NCBI GenBank assembly: GCA_963831645.1 | Contig: CAWHQZ010000028.1 | Coordinates: forward strand, 558,001 to 622,000 | DNA: 64,000 bases | Source: CAWHQZ01 sp963831645 | GTDB taxonomy: Bacteria; Pseudomonadota; Alphaproteobacteria; Rhizobiales; Aestuariivirgaceae | Direction of reading: 5' to 3' | Shown here: positions 8,049 to 15,980 of the stretch, in pieces | Layout: every line of letters starts with the position of its first letter | How positions within the stretch are numbered: the stretch's first letter is position 1 | Notes under the pieces: model-generated | Database searches by the model: none | What the model was told of the DNA's origin: nothing | What the model saw: only the letters and a program-made list of their open reading frames with translations | Program-made: the position numbers and the translations under genes

Positions 8049-8512
8049 ATGAGGATGACGGAAGGTAGTCGCGCCGTTCTGATCGCAGTCGTCATCATGG
8101 TGGCGTTTAACGGGATATTTCTGTCCCGTGAACGGCCTGTTCATGCTCGTCGCTCCGTTGGCCTGGTACGATTTCGTTCCGGGCGTGACCGACACCGGGT
8201 TCTTCAATCAGCATTTCATCCGCGACATCGGGATCATTCAGCTGTTCCTGGGCCTAGCGTTCGGGATCGGGATGATCGCACCGTCGCGTCGCGTCGGCTT
8301 GTGAGCGGCCGCGACGTTGTGGCTCATCGCGCACGCGGTGTTCCATCTATGGGAGGTCGCGGTTGGAATTTGCTCTCCGTCTGTGATTCCACGCGATTTT
8401 CCTGCCGTCACACTGCCCGCGATCATCGGAACGGTGCTTACCCTCTGGGCAATCAATCACCGGCGCGCAGACAGCGCCGCATTCGCCAGAGATCAGGCCC
8501 GCGCACATTAAC
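8049..8512 (+). pseudogene. Small integral membrane protein, disrupted
   Basis: The start reads MRMTEGSRAVLIAVVIMVAFNGIF. After a one-base shift near 8125 the adjacent frame continues convincingly as CPVNGLFMLVAPLAWYDFVPG and DIGIIQLFLGLAFGIGM. A TGA at 8300-8302 interrupts it where Trp would fit (context RRVGL-stop-AAATLW). The same frame then resumes with LWLIAHAVFHLWEVAV and LTLWAINHRR, ending at 8512. It therefore looks like a four-helix hydrophobic protein of about 150 residues broken by one frameshift and one nonsense change. The family is not identified. Confidence 0.65.
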
Positions 8513-8611
8513 TGTGCCTTCGGCGCTGAGGCTTTAGCCGAGTAGTAGCCAGCACAATTCTCAAGGAAAGACACCATGAATTGAGAGATCATACGAAAGA
8601 CTGCCTTCACG

Positions 8612-8859
8612 ATGCCGCCGAGCAGCCCTGCCTTTCCGCCCGGCCCGTATCGCTTCGTCGACCACCAGTACTTCATCATCCGCTATCGCACCGACCTCGA
8701 GGCCCTGCCCAGGGTGGTGCCGGAGCCGCTCGAAATCATCGAGCCGGTGGTGAGCTACGAGTTCATTCGCATGCCGGATTTGACCGGCTTCGGCGACTAC
8801 ACCGAGAGCGGTCAGGTGATCGCGGTGCGCTACGGGGATCATGTGGGCGGCTACACCCA
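8612..8859 (+). pseudogene. Acetoacetate decarboxylase, N-terminal fragment
   Basis: About 83 residues match the start of acetoacetate decarboxylases: PAFPPGPYRFVDHQYFIIRY, ALPRVVPEPLEI and YEFIRMPDLTGFGDYTESGQ, then GGYTH. Beyond this the sequence switches abruptly to the C-terminus of the NmrA-like family (see 8860-8967). The catalytic Lys region and the rest of the roughly 250-residue enzyme are missing. It is a truncated relic or the front half of a chimera. Confidence 0.75.
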
Positions 8860-8967
8860 TCGGCACAGAGCTGAACGACCGATCGCTGACTCCCTCCCGA
8901 CGATTACCCACGCATCGGTTCGACCCGTTTCGAGGACTGGCTCAGCCGCACATCGGCGCAGCGATAA
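8860..8967 (+). pseudogene. NmrA-like protein C-terminal fragment, copy 3
   Basis: In one frame this reads IGTELNDRSLTPS and, after a one-base slip, DDYPRIGSTRFEDWLSRTSA, then stop. That equals the last 35 residues of the intact NmrA-like protein (GAELNDNSLTPGD...FDTWFSRS). It is fused directly behind the acetoacetate decarboxylase fragment, with no N-terminal part of the NmrA-like protein nearby. Confidence 0.7.
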
Positions 8968-9030
8968 GCCGTGGCCTGACCCGAGCGCGGCTGGACGGAC
9001 CCCAAGCTCAAAATACGATGGATCGCAACG

Positions 9031-10023
9031 ATGAACAAAGACACACTTTCGCCCGCAGGCGCATCCCGCCGCGATGTGTTGTTAGGCGGGCTGATCGCCA
9101 CCGTTGCGGCCGGACTGCCTGCCGCTGCCCGGGCCCAGGCGGACCAAGAACAAAACCTTCTCTCTTCTCACCCAAGCAAAGGAACTAGGACGATGAGTAC
9201 AATCACTACCAAAGACGGCACCGAGATTTTTTACAAGGACTGGGGCTCGGGTCAACCGATCGTCTTCCACCATGGCTGGCCCCTGAGCGCCGACGACTGG
9301 GACACCCAGATGCTCTACTTCCTCGGCAAGGGGTATCGCGTCATCGCACACGACCGGCGAGGCCACGGCCGCTCGACCCAAGTCAGCAACGGCCACGACA
9401 TGGATCACTATGCGGCCGACGCCGCGGCTGTCGTGGAGCACCTCGACCTTCGCAACGCCATCCATATTGGACATTCGACGGGCGGTGGCGAGGCGACCCA
9501 CTATGTCGCCCAGCATGGTCAGCGTCAGGGCCGCGTCGCCAAGCTGGTGCTGATCGGAGCCGTGCCGCCGGTGATGGTGAAGAGCGCTGCTAATCCTGGC
9601 GGCCTGCCGATCGAGGTGTTTGACGATCTACGCCGGCAGCTCGCTGCCAACCGTTCGCAGTTCTATGTCGATCTTCCGAGCGGGCCCTTCTATAGCTTCA
9701 ACCGACCCGGCGCGAAATCCTCGCAACCGATAATCCAGAACTGGTGGCGCCAGGGCATGATGGGAGGCGCAAATGCTCACTACTATGGCATCAAGGCCTT
9801 CTCTGAGACGGACTTCACCGAGGATTTGAAGATAATCGATGTTCCGTCGCTGGTGATGCATGGCGACGACGACCAGATCGTCCCGATCGCCGATTCAGCA
9901 CCACTTTCAGCGAAGCTGCTCAAGAACAGCACGCTCAAAGTCTATGAGAAGTTCCCGCATGGGATGTGCACGACGCATGCTGAAGTCGTGAACCCCGACA
10001 TCCTGGCTTTCATCAAGACCTGA
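9031..10023 (+). CDS. Alpha/beta hydrolase, non-heme chloroperoxidase type, with Tat-like leader
   Basis: From ATG 9193 (MSTITTKDGTEIFYKDWGSG) the protein is a standard 276-residue non-heme haloperoxidase/arylesterase. It has HGWPLSADDWD around the oxyanion hole, nucleophile Ser in GHSTGGGE, acid in HGDDDQIVP and His in FPHGMCTTHAE. From the upstream ATG 9031 it gains about 54 residues with a twin-arginine-like leader (SRRDVLLGG, hydrophobic run, AAARAQA). A spacer unlike the family follows. AAAGGAACTAGGA precedes 9193 and would support that start; 9031 lacks a strong site. The enzyme probably uses hydroperoxide or ester substrates. It is surrounded by decayed NmrA-like copies but is itself intact. 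Confidence 0.85.
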   Translation: MNKDTLSPAGASRRDVLLGGLIATVAAGLPAAARAQADQEQNLLSSHPSKGTRTMSTITTKDGTEIFYKDWGSGQPIVFHHGWPLSADDWDTQMLYFLGKGYRVIAHDRRGHGRSTQVSNGHDMDHYAADAAAVVEHLDLRNAIHIGHSTGGGEATHYVAQHGQRQGRVAKLVLIGAVPPVMVKSAANPGGLPIEVFDDLRRQLAANRSQFYVDLPSGPFYSFNRPGAKSSQPIIQNWWRQGMMGGANAHYYGIKAFSETDFTEDLKIIDVPSLVMHGDDDQIVPIADSAPLSAKLLKNSTLKVYEKFPHGMCTTHAEVVNPDILAFIKT

Positions 10024-10059
10024 CGCACCAAGACATCGCTTTGCCCCACCGGGCAGTGG

Positions 10060-10071
10060 AGTTGGCCAACT
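10060..10071. promoter_or_regulatory. Perfect 12-bp palindrome upstream of NmrA-like copy 4
   Basis: AGTTGGCCAACT lies 36 bp before the copy 4 ATG. It contains TTGG/CCAA halves similar to the half-sites at 5132-5158 but with different spacing, so its relation to them is speculative. Confidence 0.25.
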
Positions 10072-10106
10072 GCGCCATGGGCAAGATCATTACTTGGAGA
10101 CCAGAA

Positions 10107-10429
10107 ATGAAAGTCGTAATCATAGGCGGAACCGGCCTCATCGGTCGTAAGCTTGCAAACAAGCTCCAGTCGGGCGGACATCAAGTCGTTGTGGCTTCGC
10201 TATCTTACTGGTGTCGACAGCCTCACGGGCGAGGGCCCAGCTTCAATCGGTCCTTCCTGGACGGAATGCCGTCCATATGTCGACTTCTATGGGCGACGAG
10301 CGGAAAGTCATTCCCGATCCCGATGCGAAGTACTTTGGAGCGGTCCTCGACAAAGACGGCCTTGCCCCCTCGGGCCGATTTATTGCTGAACCGACACGCT
10401 TTGCCGATTGGGCACGCTCCCAATGCTAA
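10107..10429 (+). pseudogene. NmrA-like NAD(P)-binding protein, copy 4 (remnant)
   Basis: The ATG at 10107 gives MKVVIIGGTGLIGRKLANKL and GGHQVVVAS, clearly the family's Rossmann start. A frameshift follows (adjacent frame TGVDSLTGEGPAS, equal to NTGVNTITGEGLAE of the intact copy). Most of the centre is lost. In a third frame the tail reads DPDAKYFGAVLDKDGLAPSG and RFADWARSQC, then stop at 10429. So N- and C-terminal ends are kept and about 170 residues between them are missing, the same pattern as copy 2. Confidence 0.72.
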
Positions 10430-10454
10430 CCCCTCCATCAAAAGGAGAGTCACC

Positions 10455-10868
10455 GTGAAGAAGATCGCTTTCCTGCTACTTGCAGGCGCCTCACTGCTAT
10501 CGACGAATGTTGCGGCGCAGGAGACGAATGTCTCGTCGAAAGTGTCGAAAGTCTTTGACCGCGAGTTGCCCAACGTGCCGGATAAGAGCATGCGAGCTGT
10601 GCTCGTTGAATACGGTCCAGGGGCCGCGTCGCCCTCACATCGCCATCCCTCCTCGGCCTTCATCTACGCAACCGTGCTGGAAGGTGAGATTCGTAGCAAG
10701 GTCAACGACGAGCCCGAGCATGTCTACAAGGCAGGAGAAAGCTGGACGGAGATGCCCGGCGACCACCATAAGGTGAGCGCCAACGCCAGCTCGACGAAGC
10801 CTGCACGGCTGCTGGCAATATTCATCGTCGATACGACGGAGCAAGAGATTGTCATCCCCGACAAATAG
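10455..10868 (+). CDS. Secreted cupin-domain protein
   Basis: A 137-residue protein starting at GTG 10455 behind AAAGGAGAG. A Sec signal peptide is clear (KKIAFLLLAGASLLSTNVAAQ, cut after AAQ is likely). The mature part is a single-domain cupin: metal-site motif SHRHPSSAFIYATVLEGEIRS and second motif GESWTEMPGDHHKVSANAS, giving a His-rich metal pocket. Periplasmic cupins of this size are common beside chloroperoxidase-like hydrolases and stress genes. The ligand is unknown. The gene is intact, unlike the copies before it. Confidence 0.85.
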   Translation: MKKIAFLLLAGASLLSTNVAAQETNVSSKVSKVFDRELPNVPDKSMRAVLVEYGPGAASPSHRHPSSAFIYATVLEGEIRSKVNDEPEHVYKAGESWTEMPGDHHKVSANASSTKPARLLAIFIVDTTEQEIVIPDK

Positions 10869-11613
10869 CGACGTTGCCCTGGCAATAACAATCCGCGCGT
10901 GTGGCGTGCTCGGTGATGTTCACAGCGGCCGATGGATCGCGTGGCTCGCACGGCTAAATGCCACGAGCCGTCCTGCCGCACTTGGCCATCGTCTGCACGA
11001 GACTGAAAGCGGACGCTGCAGATTAGACCGACGCGTTGGCCAAGCCGCCGCTCCCGACTTTTATTTTTGCTCCAATAACCGTTTGAAAAGCTTGCAGTTT
11101 CCGAGCTGCACCGCACATGGAACCCGGCCGGATCAAAACATGAACGAATTCATGTGCTATAGAGCATCCTTGGAAGAGACCCTGCACACATGTCGGGATA
11201 GGAAAGGCTTGGCAGACCGCAGATCAGTTACGATCTGCAACGATCATGTCTATGGGAGAACTCGCAATGGTTGTATGCCGCCGCCTATTTTCGTCTAATT
11301 TAGGCGAGAATGCACGTGGCGGTTGCGAGCATGGCCGAGCATCCCTGAAGGCTCGGGCCGTTCACGTCCGTCGTCTCGTGAGTGTCCAAGAGCGGCCTGA
11401 CGTCGCGTCTCCCGTCCTGCTATGAATAACCGATGATCAACCGCGACTTGAAACTGACTATCGAGACGCATCGCGAAGACGGCCGGTGCTGGGATCGCCG
11501 AAGTTCCAGAACTTCCAGGCGTCCTAGCCTATGGGGCGAGCCGAGGAGATGCGATGGCCAAGGTCTTCTCGGCGAACTCGGGCAATGACCCGAGGATGAG
11601 TTTTCCTGGCTAG
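10869..11613. other. Gene-free stretch
   Basis: About 745 bp between the cupin and the DapA-like gene. Possible frames here lack family features. The only structured element I see is an 18-bp dyad at 11138-11155 (ACATGAA, four bases, TTCATGT). Otherwise it appears to be degraded DNA. Confidence 0.5.
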
Positions 11614-12582
11614 ATGCAGGCGAGCGTCAACCGACTTCGCGGTGTAGTTGCCGCCAGCCCCACGCCGCTTCGCGAAGATCTCAAGATCGATTTCGATCGG
11701 CTGATCCGCCACTGTTGGTGGTTGCTCGGGCCAGGGGGGTGCGACGGCATCAACCTGCTCGGCACGACCGGCGAGGCGACGTCATTTTCGGTGGACGAGC
11801 GTTTGGCGGCAATGCGGGCGGTGGCCGCGGCCGGCCTTCCGCTCGATCGGATGATGGTAGGCACCGGTGCGGCTGCTCTGGAGGACGCCATCAAGCTCAC
11901 TGCCGCGGCGCGCGACCTCGGGTATGCGGGCGCCTTGCTCCTGCCGCCCTTCTACTACAAGAACGTCGACCAGACGGCGCTCGCAGACTACGTGCGCATT
12001 GTAGTCGATCGGGCAGGCAGCGAGGCGCTCCGCCTCTATCTTTATCATTTCCCGCAGAACTCGGCTGTCCCCTATGCGACCGATACCGTGGCGCGGCTCC
12101 ATGAGCTTTTCCCCAAAACGGTAGTTGGAGTGAAGGACAGCTCGGGAGAGCTTGCCTATGGGCGCGAGCTGGTGCGCCGCCTCCCTGGCTTCGATGTGTT
12201 TCCGGGTTCGGAAGCAGGCCTGGCGGAGGCTGAGCGATCAGGCTTTGCCGGTTGCATTTCCGCGACCACCAACATCACCGGATCATTGGTGCGGCTCTAC
12301 TGGCGAAACTCCGGGCGAGCCGACGCAACTCGCGCGCTCGCCCAGGCTGTCGCGATACGAGATGCGCTGGGCAGGCACCCGTTTGTGGCAAGTGTGAAGT
12401 GGGCGCTGAGCGACATGCTGCAAGAACCCGGCTGGTCGAAAGTCATGCCGCCGATGCGCGAGCTGCGGGAAGCGGAGCGGACAGCGTTGTCCGATCTGCT
12501 CGCCGCGACGGCGTACCGGAACCTGAAGACAGAAACAGAATCAGTGACAGCGCGCGGGATCGTCGCGGGTCGCGGGGTCTGA
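11614..12582 (+). CDS. DapA/NanA-family lyase (dihydrodipicolinate synthase-like)
   Basis: 322-residue class I aldolase of the DHDPS/NAL superfamily. The substrate-carboxylate loop is GTTGEA at residues 50-55. Tyr144 lies in LYLYHFPQNS and the Schiff-base Lys174 in VVGVKDSSG. GFAGCISATTNI supplies the late conserved segment. It is unlikely to be the housekeeping DapA: the YHFPQNS and SATTNI segments are typical of the catabolic branch (keto-deoxy sugar acid, hydroxy-oxo-glutarate or related aldolases). It stands alone, followed by convergent small genes. The aldol substrate cannot be read from sequence. Confidence 0.85.
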   Translation: MQASVNRLRGVVAASPTPLREDLKIDFDRLIRHCWWLLGPGGCDGINLLGTTGEATSFSVDERLAAMRAVAAAGLPLDRMMVGTGAAALEDAIKLTAAARDLGYAGALLLPPFYYKNVDQTALADYVRIVVDRAGSEALRLYLYHFPQNSAVPYATDTVARLHELFPKTVVGVKDSSGELAYGRELVRRLPGFDVFPGSEAGLAEAERSGFAGCISATTNITGSLVRLYWRNSGRADATRALAQAVAIRDALGRHPFVASVKWALSDMLQEPGWSKVMPPMRELREAERTALSDLLAATAYRNLKTETESVTARGIVAGRGV

Positions 12583-12626
12583 GGCTGCGCCGGAAAGAGC
12601 CGCCGCCCAATTGCGGTTGCAGGAGA

Positions 12627-12935
12627 TCAGGATTCCTGGCCGGTGACCACTGCCGGCGCATCCTGCCAGGCCTGGCCAGCCGCAATCAGGCAAGCTACGC
12701 CTTTCGTATCCGTCGATACGAGGGTCCAACTGCCCTCGAGCGATACGTAGAGTTCAATGACCGCCGCCCCGCCGGAAAGGCCCAGGGATTTGCGGTTTTC
12801 CTCGAACCGCTCGCCAAGCTCGGTGATGATCTTGTCGCGCGGGCCGCACACCTTGGCGGCTTCAGCCGAAGAGGTGAGGGCGGCAAGCCCCAACATCAGG
12901 CTCGCCGCAATTGCTAAACTCGTGCGGAATGACAT
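12627..12935 (-). CDS. Small exported protein of unknown function
   Basis: About 102 residues with a clear signal peptide (SFRTSLAIAASLMLGLAALT then SSAEA, cut before AKVCGP). The mature part has two Cys (KVCGPRD and GVACLIAAG) that could form a disulphide. The core strand-like segment is AAVIELYVSLEGSWTLVSTD. The start at 12935 is chosen because AAGGAG lies 9 bases upstream; a GTG at 12944 is too close to it. It follows the DUF1127 gene at 12993-13214 on the same strand and is probably co-transcribed. The family resembles short alphaproteobacterial periplasmic proteins without an assigned role. Confidence 0.7.
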   Translation of the reverse strand: MSFRTSLAIAASLMLGLAALTSSAEAAKVCGPRDKIITELGERFEENRKSLGLSGGAAVIELYVSLEGSWTLVSTDTKGVACLIAAGQAWQDAPAVVTGQES

Positions 12936-12992
12936 GGAAAGCACTCCTTGTTCATCGACGCCCGCCTGCGGCGCCGTTCAAGCCTCGCCGGC

Positions 12993-13214
12993 TCATTCGA
13001 GATCGTGGCCGTTTCTGCCGCGGACAGCCCGCTCGATCTCGCTGCGATGCAGGCCGATATCCTTCAGCGCATGGTCGTCGAGGGCGTGCAGCGCGGCTAT
13101 GGAAGCTTGCCGCTCTCTGGCCGCCACATAGGCCGCCCACGACTTTGCGATGAGCTGCCCGATGCGGCCGGCGAAGCGGCTTGAGGATGGCAATGAGCTT
13201 TCGAGGTGGGTCAT
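12993..13214 (-). CDS. DUF1127 small protein (first copy)
   Basis: 73 residues with the DUF1127 signature at the C-terminus (LHALDDHALKDIGLHRSEIE) preceded by an Arg-containing helix. GGAGAG sits before ATG 13214. Members of this family in alphaproteobacteria are small RNA-binding or stress-linked proteins with roles in phosphate and carbon metabolism. It is divergent from the LysR gene at 13344 and shares a 17-bp upstream motif with the second DUF1127 gene at 14333. Confidence 0.85.
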   Translation of the reverse strand: MTHLESSLPSSSRFAGRIGQLIAKSWAAYVAARERQASIAALHALDDHALKDIGLHRSEIERAVRGRNGHDLE

Positions 13215-13305
13215 GGACTTCTCTCCTTTGCGAGCCGTCGGATGGTGCTGCCATCCGGGGTCTGTTAGTGTGTAACGATGATCTAGTCGCGGGCGCCCCG
13301 GCCCA

Positions 13306-13322
13306 CAAACGATCGATTTTCA
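13306..13322. promoter_or_regulatory. 17-bp motif upstream of DUF1127 copy 1 and LysR gene
   Basis: CAAACGATCGATTTTCA matches CAAGCGATTGATTTTCA at 14623-14639 in 15 of 17 positions. It lies 92 bp before the DUF1127 start and 21 bp before the LysR-family start, so it could be an operator or shared promoter element for both. Confidence 0.5.
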
Positions 13323-13343
13323 CTTGCAGCATGAGCTTTCGGA

Positions 13344-14327
13344 ATGGCCACGAAACGCTACAAGCTGCCGCCGCTGAACTTCATATCGGGCTTCGAGGCG
13401 GCGGCGCGGAATTTGAGCTTCACCAAGGCTGCCGACGAACTGTTCATCACGCAGTCCGCCGTCAGCAAGCAGATCAAGGCGCTGGAAGAGCATCTTGGCG
13501 CCGCGCTCTTCGAACGGCGAACGCGGGAGCTCGTCCTGACCCGGGAGGGCCAGGCACTCTATCGCGTAGCATCGGAACTGCTCGAATGGTTGCAGCAGGC
13601 AACCGAGAAAATTCGTGGCGGCGCCACGAACCAGCAATTGGCCATCACCGCCAGCACCGGGTTCACGTCGCTCTGGCTTATTCCGCGGTTGAAGCGCTTT
13701 CGCAGGCTCCATCCGAATATCGACGTGCGTATCTCCGCGACGGTGGACATACTCAATCTGGAGCGCAGCCTGCTCGATGTGGCGATCCGTTACATCAAAC
13801 CCGATGCTGCCCCTGAAGGTGCCATCCGCCTGTTCGACCACGTGGCTTTTCCGGTATGCAGCCCGAAGCTTCTGGCGGATCCCTTGCTCCCGCTTGCCAG
13901 GCCCCAGGACTTGCGTCGCCACGTGCTGCTGCACCTCACTCAAACCGGCGAACAGCGAGGCTATGTGGACTGGGAGTCGTGGCTTGCCGCCATCGGCGTG
14001 CACGATCTGGAGCCCGCCGGCGCGCTGTATTTCAACCAGTACGAGCAGATGATCCAGGCGGCTGTGGACGGTCAGGGTGTGGCAGTGGGCTTGAGCCCCC
14101 TCCTGCACGGTTTTCTGCAGTCGGGCGCACTGGTTGCTCCTTTCGATACCTCGGTCGCCGAATCCCGCAACGTCTACATCGTCAAGTCATCGGCGGCCGA
14201 AGGCAGACCCTACGTCGAGGCGTTTGTGCAGTGGCTGCTCGAGGAAGCGAAAATGGACGCCGTGGAAAGCCAGTCACCCCGCGGGGCCAGAGCCCGTGAG
14301 GGGACCAGCGTAGACAGCAGGGCCTGA
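13344..14327 (+). CDS. LysR-family regulator, GcvA type
   Basis: 327 residues. The N-terminal winged helix begins LPPLNFISGFEAAARNLSFT and continues KAADELFITQSAVSKQIKAL, typical of the GcvA branch. An effector-binding domain follows from about residue 95 (TGFTSLWLIPRLKRFRR, DVAIRYIKPD, AVDGQGVAVGLSPL). The tail from about residue 305 is unstructured. It is flanked on both sides by DUF1127 genes on the opposite strand that share an upstream motif; one copy of the motif sits just before this gene. That suggests the regulator controls itself and both small proteins (inference). Confidence 0.85.
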   Translation: MATKRYKLPPLNFISGFEAAARNLSFTKAADELFITQSAVSKQIKALEEHLGAALFERRTRELVLTREGQALYRVASELLEWLQQATEKIRGGATNQQLAITASTGFTSLWLIPRLKRFRRLHPNIDVRISATVDILNLERSLLDVAIRYIKPDAAPEGAIRLFDHVAFPVCSPKLLADPLLPLARPQDLRRHVLLHLTQTGEQRGYVDWESWLAAIGVHDLEPAGALYFNQYEQMIQAAVDGQGVAVGLSPLLHGFLQSGALVAPFDTSVAESRNVYIVKSSAAEGRPYVEAFVQWLLEEAKMDAVESQSPRGARAREGTSVDSRA

Positions 14328-14338
14328 CGCTGTCAGGC
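14322..14338. terminator. Short hairpin between LysR gene and DUF1127 copy 2
   Basis: GCCTGAC, three bases, GTCAGGC forms a 7-bp perfect stem at the convergent ends of the two genes. There is no T-run, so its terminator role is tentative. Confidence 0.35.
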
Positions 14339-14575
14339 AGAGTTTCGCTGCGGCAGTGTGCACGCAAACGCCACATCATGCCGGCTCAGGCCGATGTCCT
14401 CCAGCAGATGGTCAGATAGAGACTGCAGCTCACACAAACCGATCCGCTCACGTCGGCGTTCGGCGCGCCGCTGGATGAAAGCCCGCAGCACAGAGCCAAG
14501 CTCGAGCAGGGCCGAGGCTGCCGCCATCGCCATGCTTTCGGCGGCAACAGTCGGATATGGTTCAATCTTGTTCAT
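14333..14575 (-). CDS. DUF1127 small protein (second copy)
   Basis: 80 residues. The C-terminal DUF1127 motif is LCELQSLSDHLLEDIGLSRHDV, preceded by an Arg-rich helix (RRAERRRERIG). The N-terminal 30 residues are Ala/Met rich and differ from copy 1. Start ATG 14575. The 17-bp motif shared with copy 1 lies 48 bp upstream. It is convergent with the LysR gene, whose stop is only a few bases away. Confidence 0.85.
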   Translation of the reverse strand: MNKIEPYPTVAAESMAMAAASALLELGSVLRAFIQRRAERRRERIGLCELQSLSDHLLEDIGLSRHDVAFACTLPQRNSA

Positions 14576-14622
14576 GGATTCATGCCTTTCGACAGGGATA
14601 TGAAGTCTGAGCCGCCGGCGAA

Positions 14623-14639
14623 CAAGCGATTGATTTTCA
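14623..14639. promoter_or_regulatory. 17-bp motif upstream of DUF1127 copy 2
   Basis: CAAGCGATTGATTTTCA, 15/17 identical to the element at 13306-13322 and on the same strand relative to its DUF1127 gene, 48 bp before the start codon. Confidence 0.5.
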
Positions 14640-14708
14640 ACTCACGCATGCCGGCAGGGAATGGCATGGCCCGGTTGCTGACGGGCGCCGGGCTATCGAG
14701 CGCCGCTT

Positions 14709-15980
14709 TTATCCCTGGGGAGCGATTCCGCCCGCGATTGCCATGGCCCTCTCGTAGAAGTCGGCGGCGCCGAAGTTTCCCGACTTCAGTACCAGCCCGA
14801 GCGGCCTGTCGCGGCGTTGCGAGGCCATTGCCGGCACACCGGGATCGATTTCGGGACCGATCGACAGTTCGGAAACTCCGAGCGCGGATACGACTGCCCC
14901 GGAGGTTTCGCCGCCGCCGACTACGAACCGGCTGACTCCCGCCTCGGCGAGCAGGACGGCGAGCTCGGCAAAAAACTTTTCGATGGCGACGGCGGTGATG
15001 GCCTGCCCATGCGCCGCCTGCGCCGCAAGAAGCTCTTCCGGCCTGGCTGTCGAATAGACGATGGGCTCGCGTTCGAGCATTGCCATCAAGGTCGCGGCAG
15101 CCTTCAACGGCGTCTGCGTGCAGTTCAGGACTTCTGTGGGGTCGATCCTCATACCAGGATGAGTGTTCAGGTACTTGGCGACCTGCAAAACGGACTGCCC
15201 CGAGCAGCTTCCCGATACTACGACGCCCGGTCCGGAAACCGGCGCCCATCCTGACGTTCCGGCGCCAAGCAACCCGGCGGTGCGGAAGTTCGCCGGCAGG
15301 CCAAGCGCAATGCCGGAACTGCCGGTGATCAGCACCGCTTGCTGCAGTGCTCCGCCGATGGCGAGAAGGTCGTCGTCGTCGATCGCGTCGACAACAGCGA
15401 GTCGCCGGCCGGCCACCGATTCACGCTCGAGCGCCTCGGCGATCCTGGCGCTCCCGGCTCGCACGGTGGAGTAGGGGACGTGCCCGACCTCGCCCCGCGT
15501 CTGGTACCGAAGCCAGCGCCGGATGTCCGGATCGGTCATCGGCGTGAGCGGATGTTTCTCCATGCCGCTTTCGGAGAGCAGGCGATCTCCGACAAAGAGG
15601 TGTCCCAGGAAAACCCGACGTCCGTTGAGCGGAAAGGCCGGACAGACAACGGCGATGGGCGCCCTCGTTGCATCGAGGAGAGCTTCGGCGACCGGGCCGA
15701 TGTTGCCTTCGCGGGTTGAATCGAAAGTCGAGCAATACTTGAAAAGGAACTGGCGGCAGCCCTGCGCCTTGAGCCACGCGAACGCCGCAAGCGACTCGGC
15801 TGTCGCCTGCTTGATCGGCGCCGACCGCGTCTTCAGGCTCACGACACCGGCTTCGCAGACGGCCCGAGCCGGCTGCGACGGAACTCCGACAAATTGGGTC
15901 GTGGCCATGCCGCCGCGGGCCAGCGTGTTGGCGAGGTCGCCGGCTCCGGTGAAATCATCGGCAACGCACCCCAGGATCAT
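14709..15980 (-). CDS. otnK: Four-carbon acid sugar kinase (OtnK/DUF1537 family)
   Basis: 423 residues. The N-terminal substrate domain begins MILGCVADDFTGAGDLANTL and has FKYCSTFDSTREGNIGP and VVCPAFPLNGR. The C-terminal ATP-binding domain has VVVSGSCSGQSVLQV and FVVGGGETSGAVVSALG. Characterised members phosphorylate 3-oxo-tetronate or related four-carbon sugar acids in catabolism together with an aldolase and an isomerase. Those partners are not adjacent here. Instead the start codon overlaps the stop of an HSL-type esterase by 4 bp, so the two are co-translated. The family call is strong; the exact acid is unknown. Confidence 0.85.
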   Translation of the reverse strand: MILGCVADDFTGAGDLANTLARGGMATTQFVGVPSQPARAVCEAGVVSLKTRSAPIKQATAESLAAFAWLKAQGCRQFLFKYCSTFDSTREGNIGPVAEALLDATRAPIAVVCPAFPLNGRRVFLGHLFVGDRLLSESGMEKHPLTPMTDPDIRRWLRYQTRGEVGHVPYSTVRAGSARIAEALERESVAGRRLAVVDAIDDDDLLAIGGALQQAVLITGSSGIALGLPANFRTAGLLGAGTSGWAPVSGPGVVVSGSCSGQSVLQVAKYLNTHPGMRIDPTEVLNCTQTPLKAAATLMAMLEREPIVYSTARPEELLAAQAAHGQAITAVAIEKFFAELAVLLAEAGVSRFVVGGGETSGAVVSALGVSELSIGPEIDPGVPAMASQRRDRPLGLVLKSGNFGAADFYERAMAIAGGIAPQG

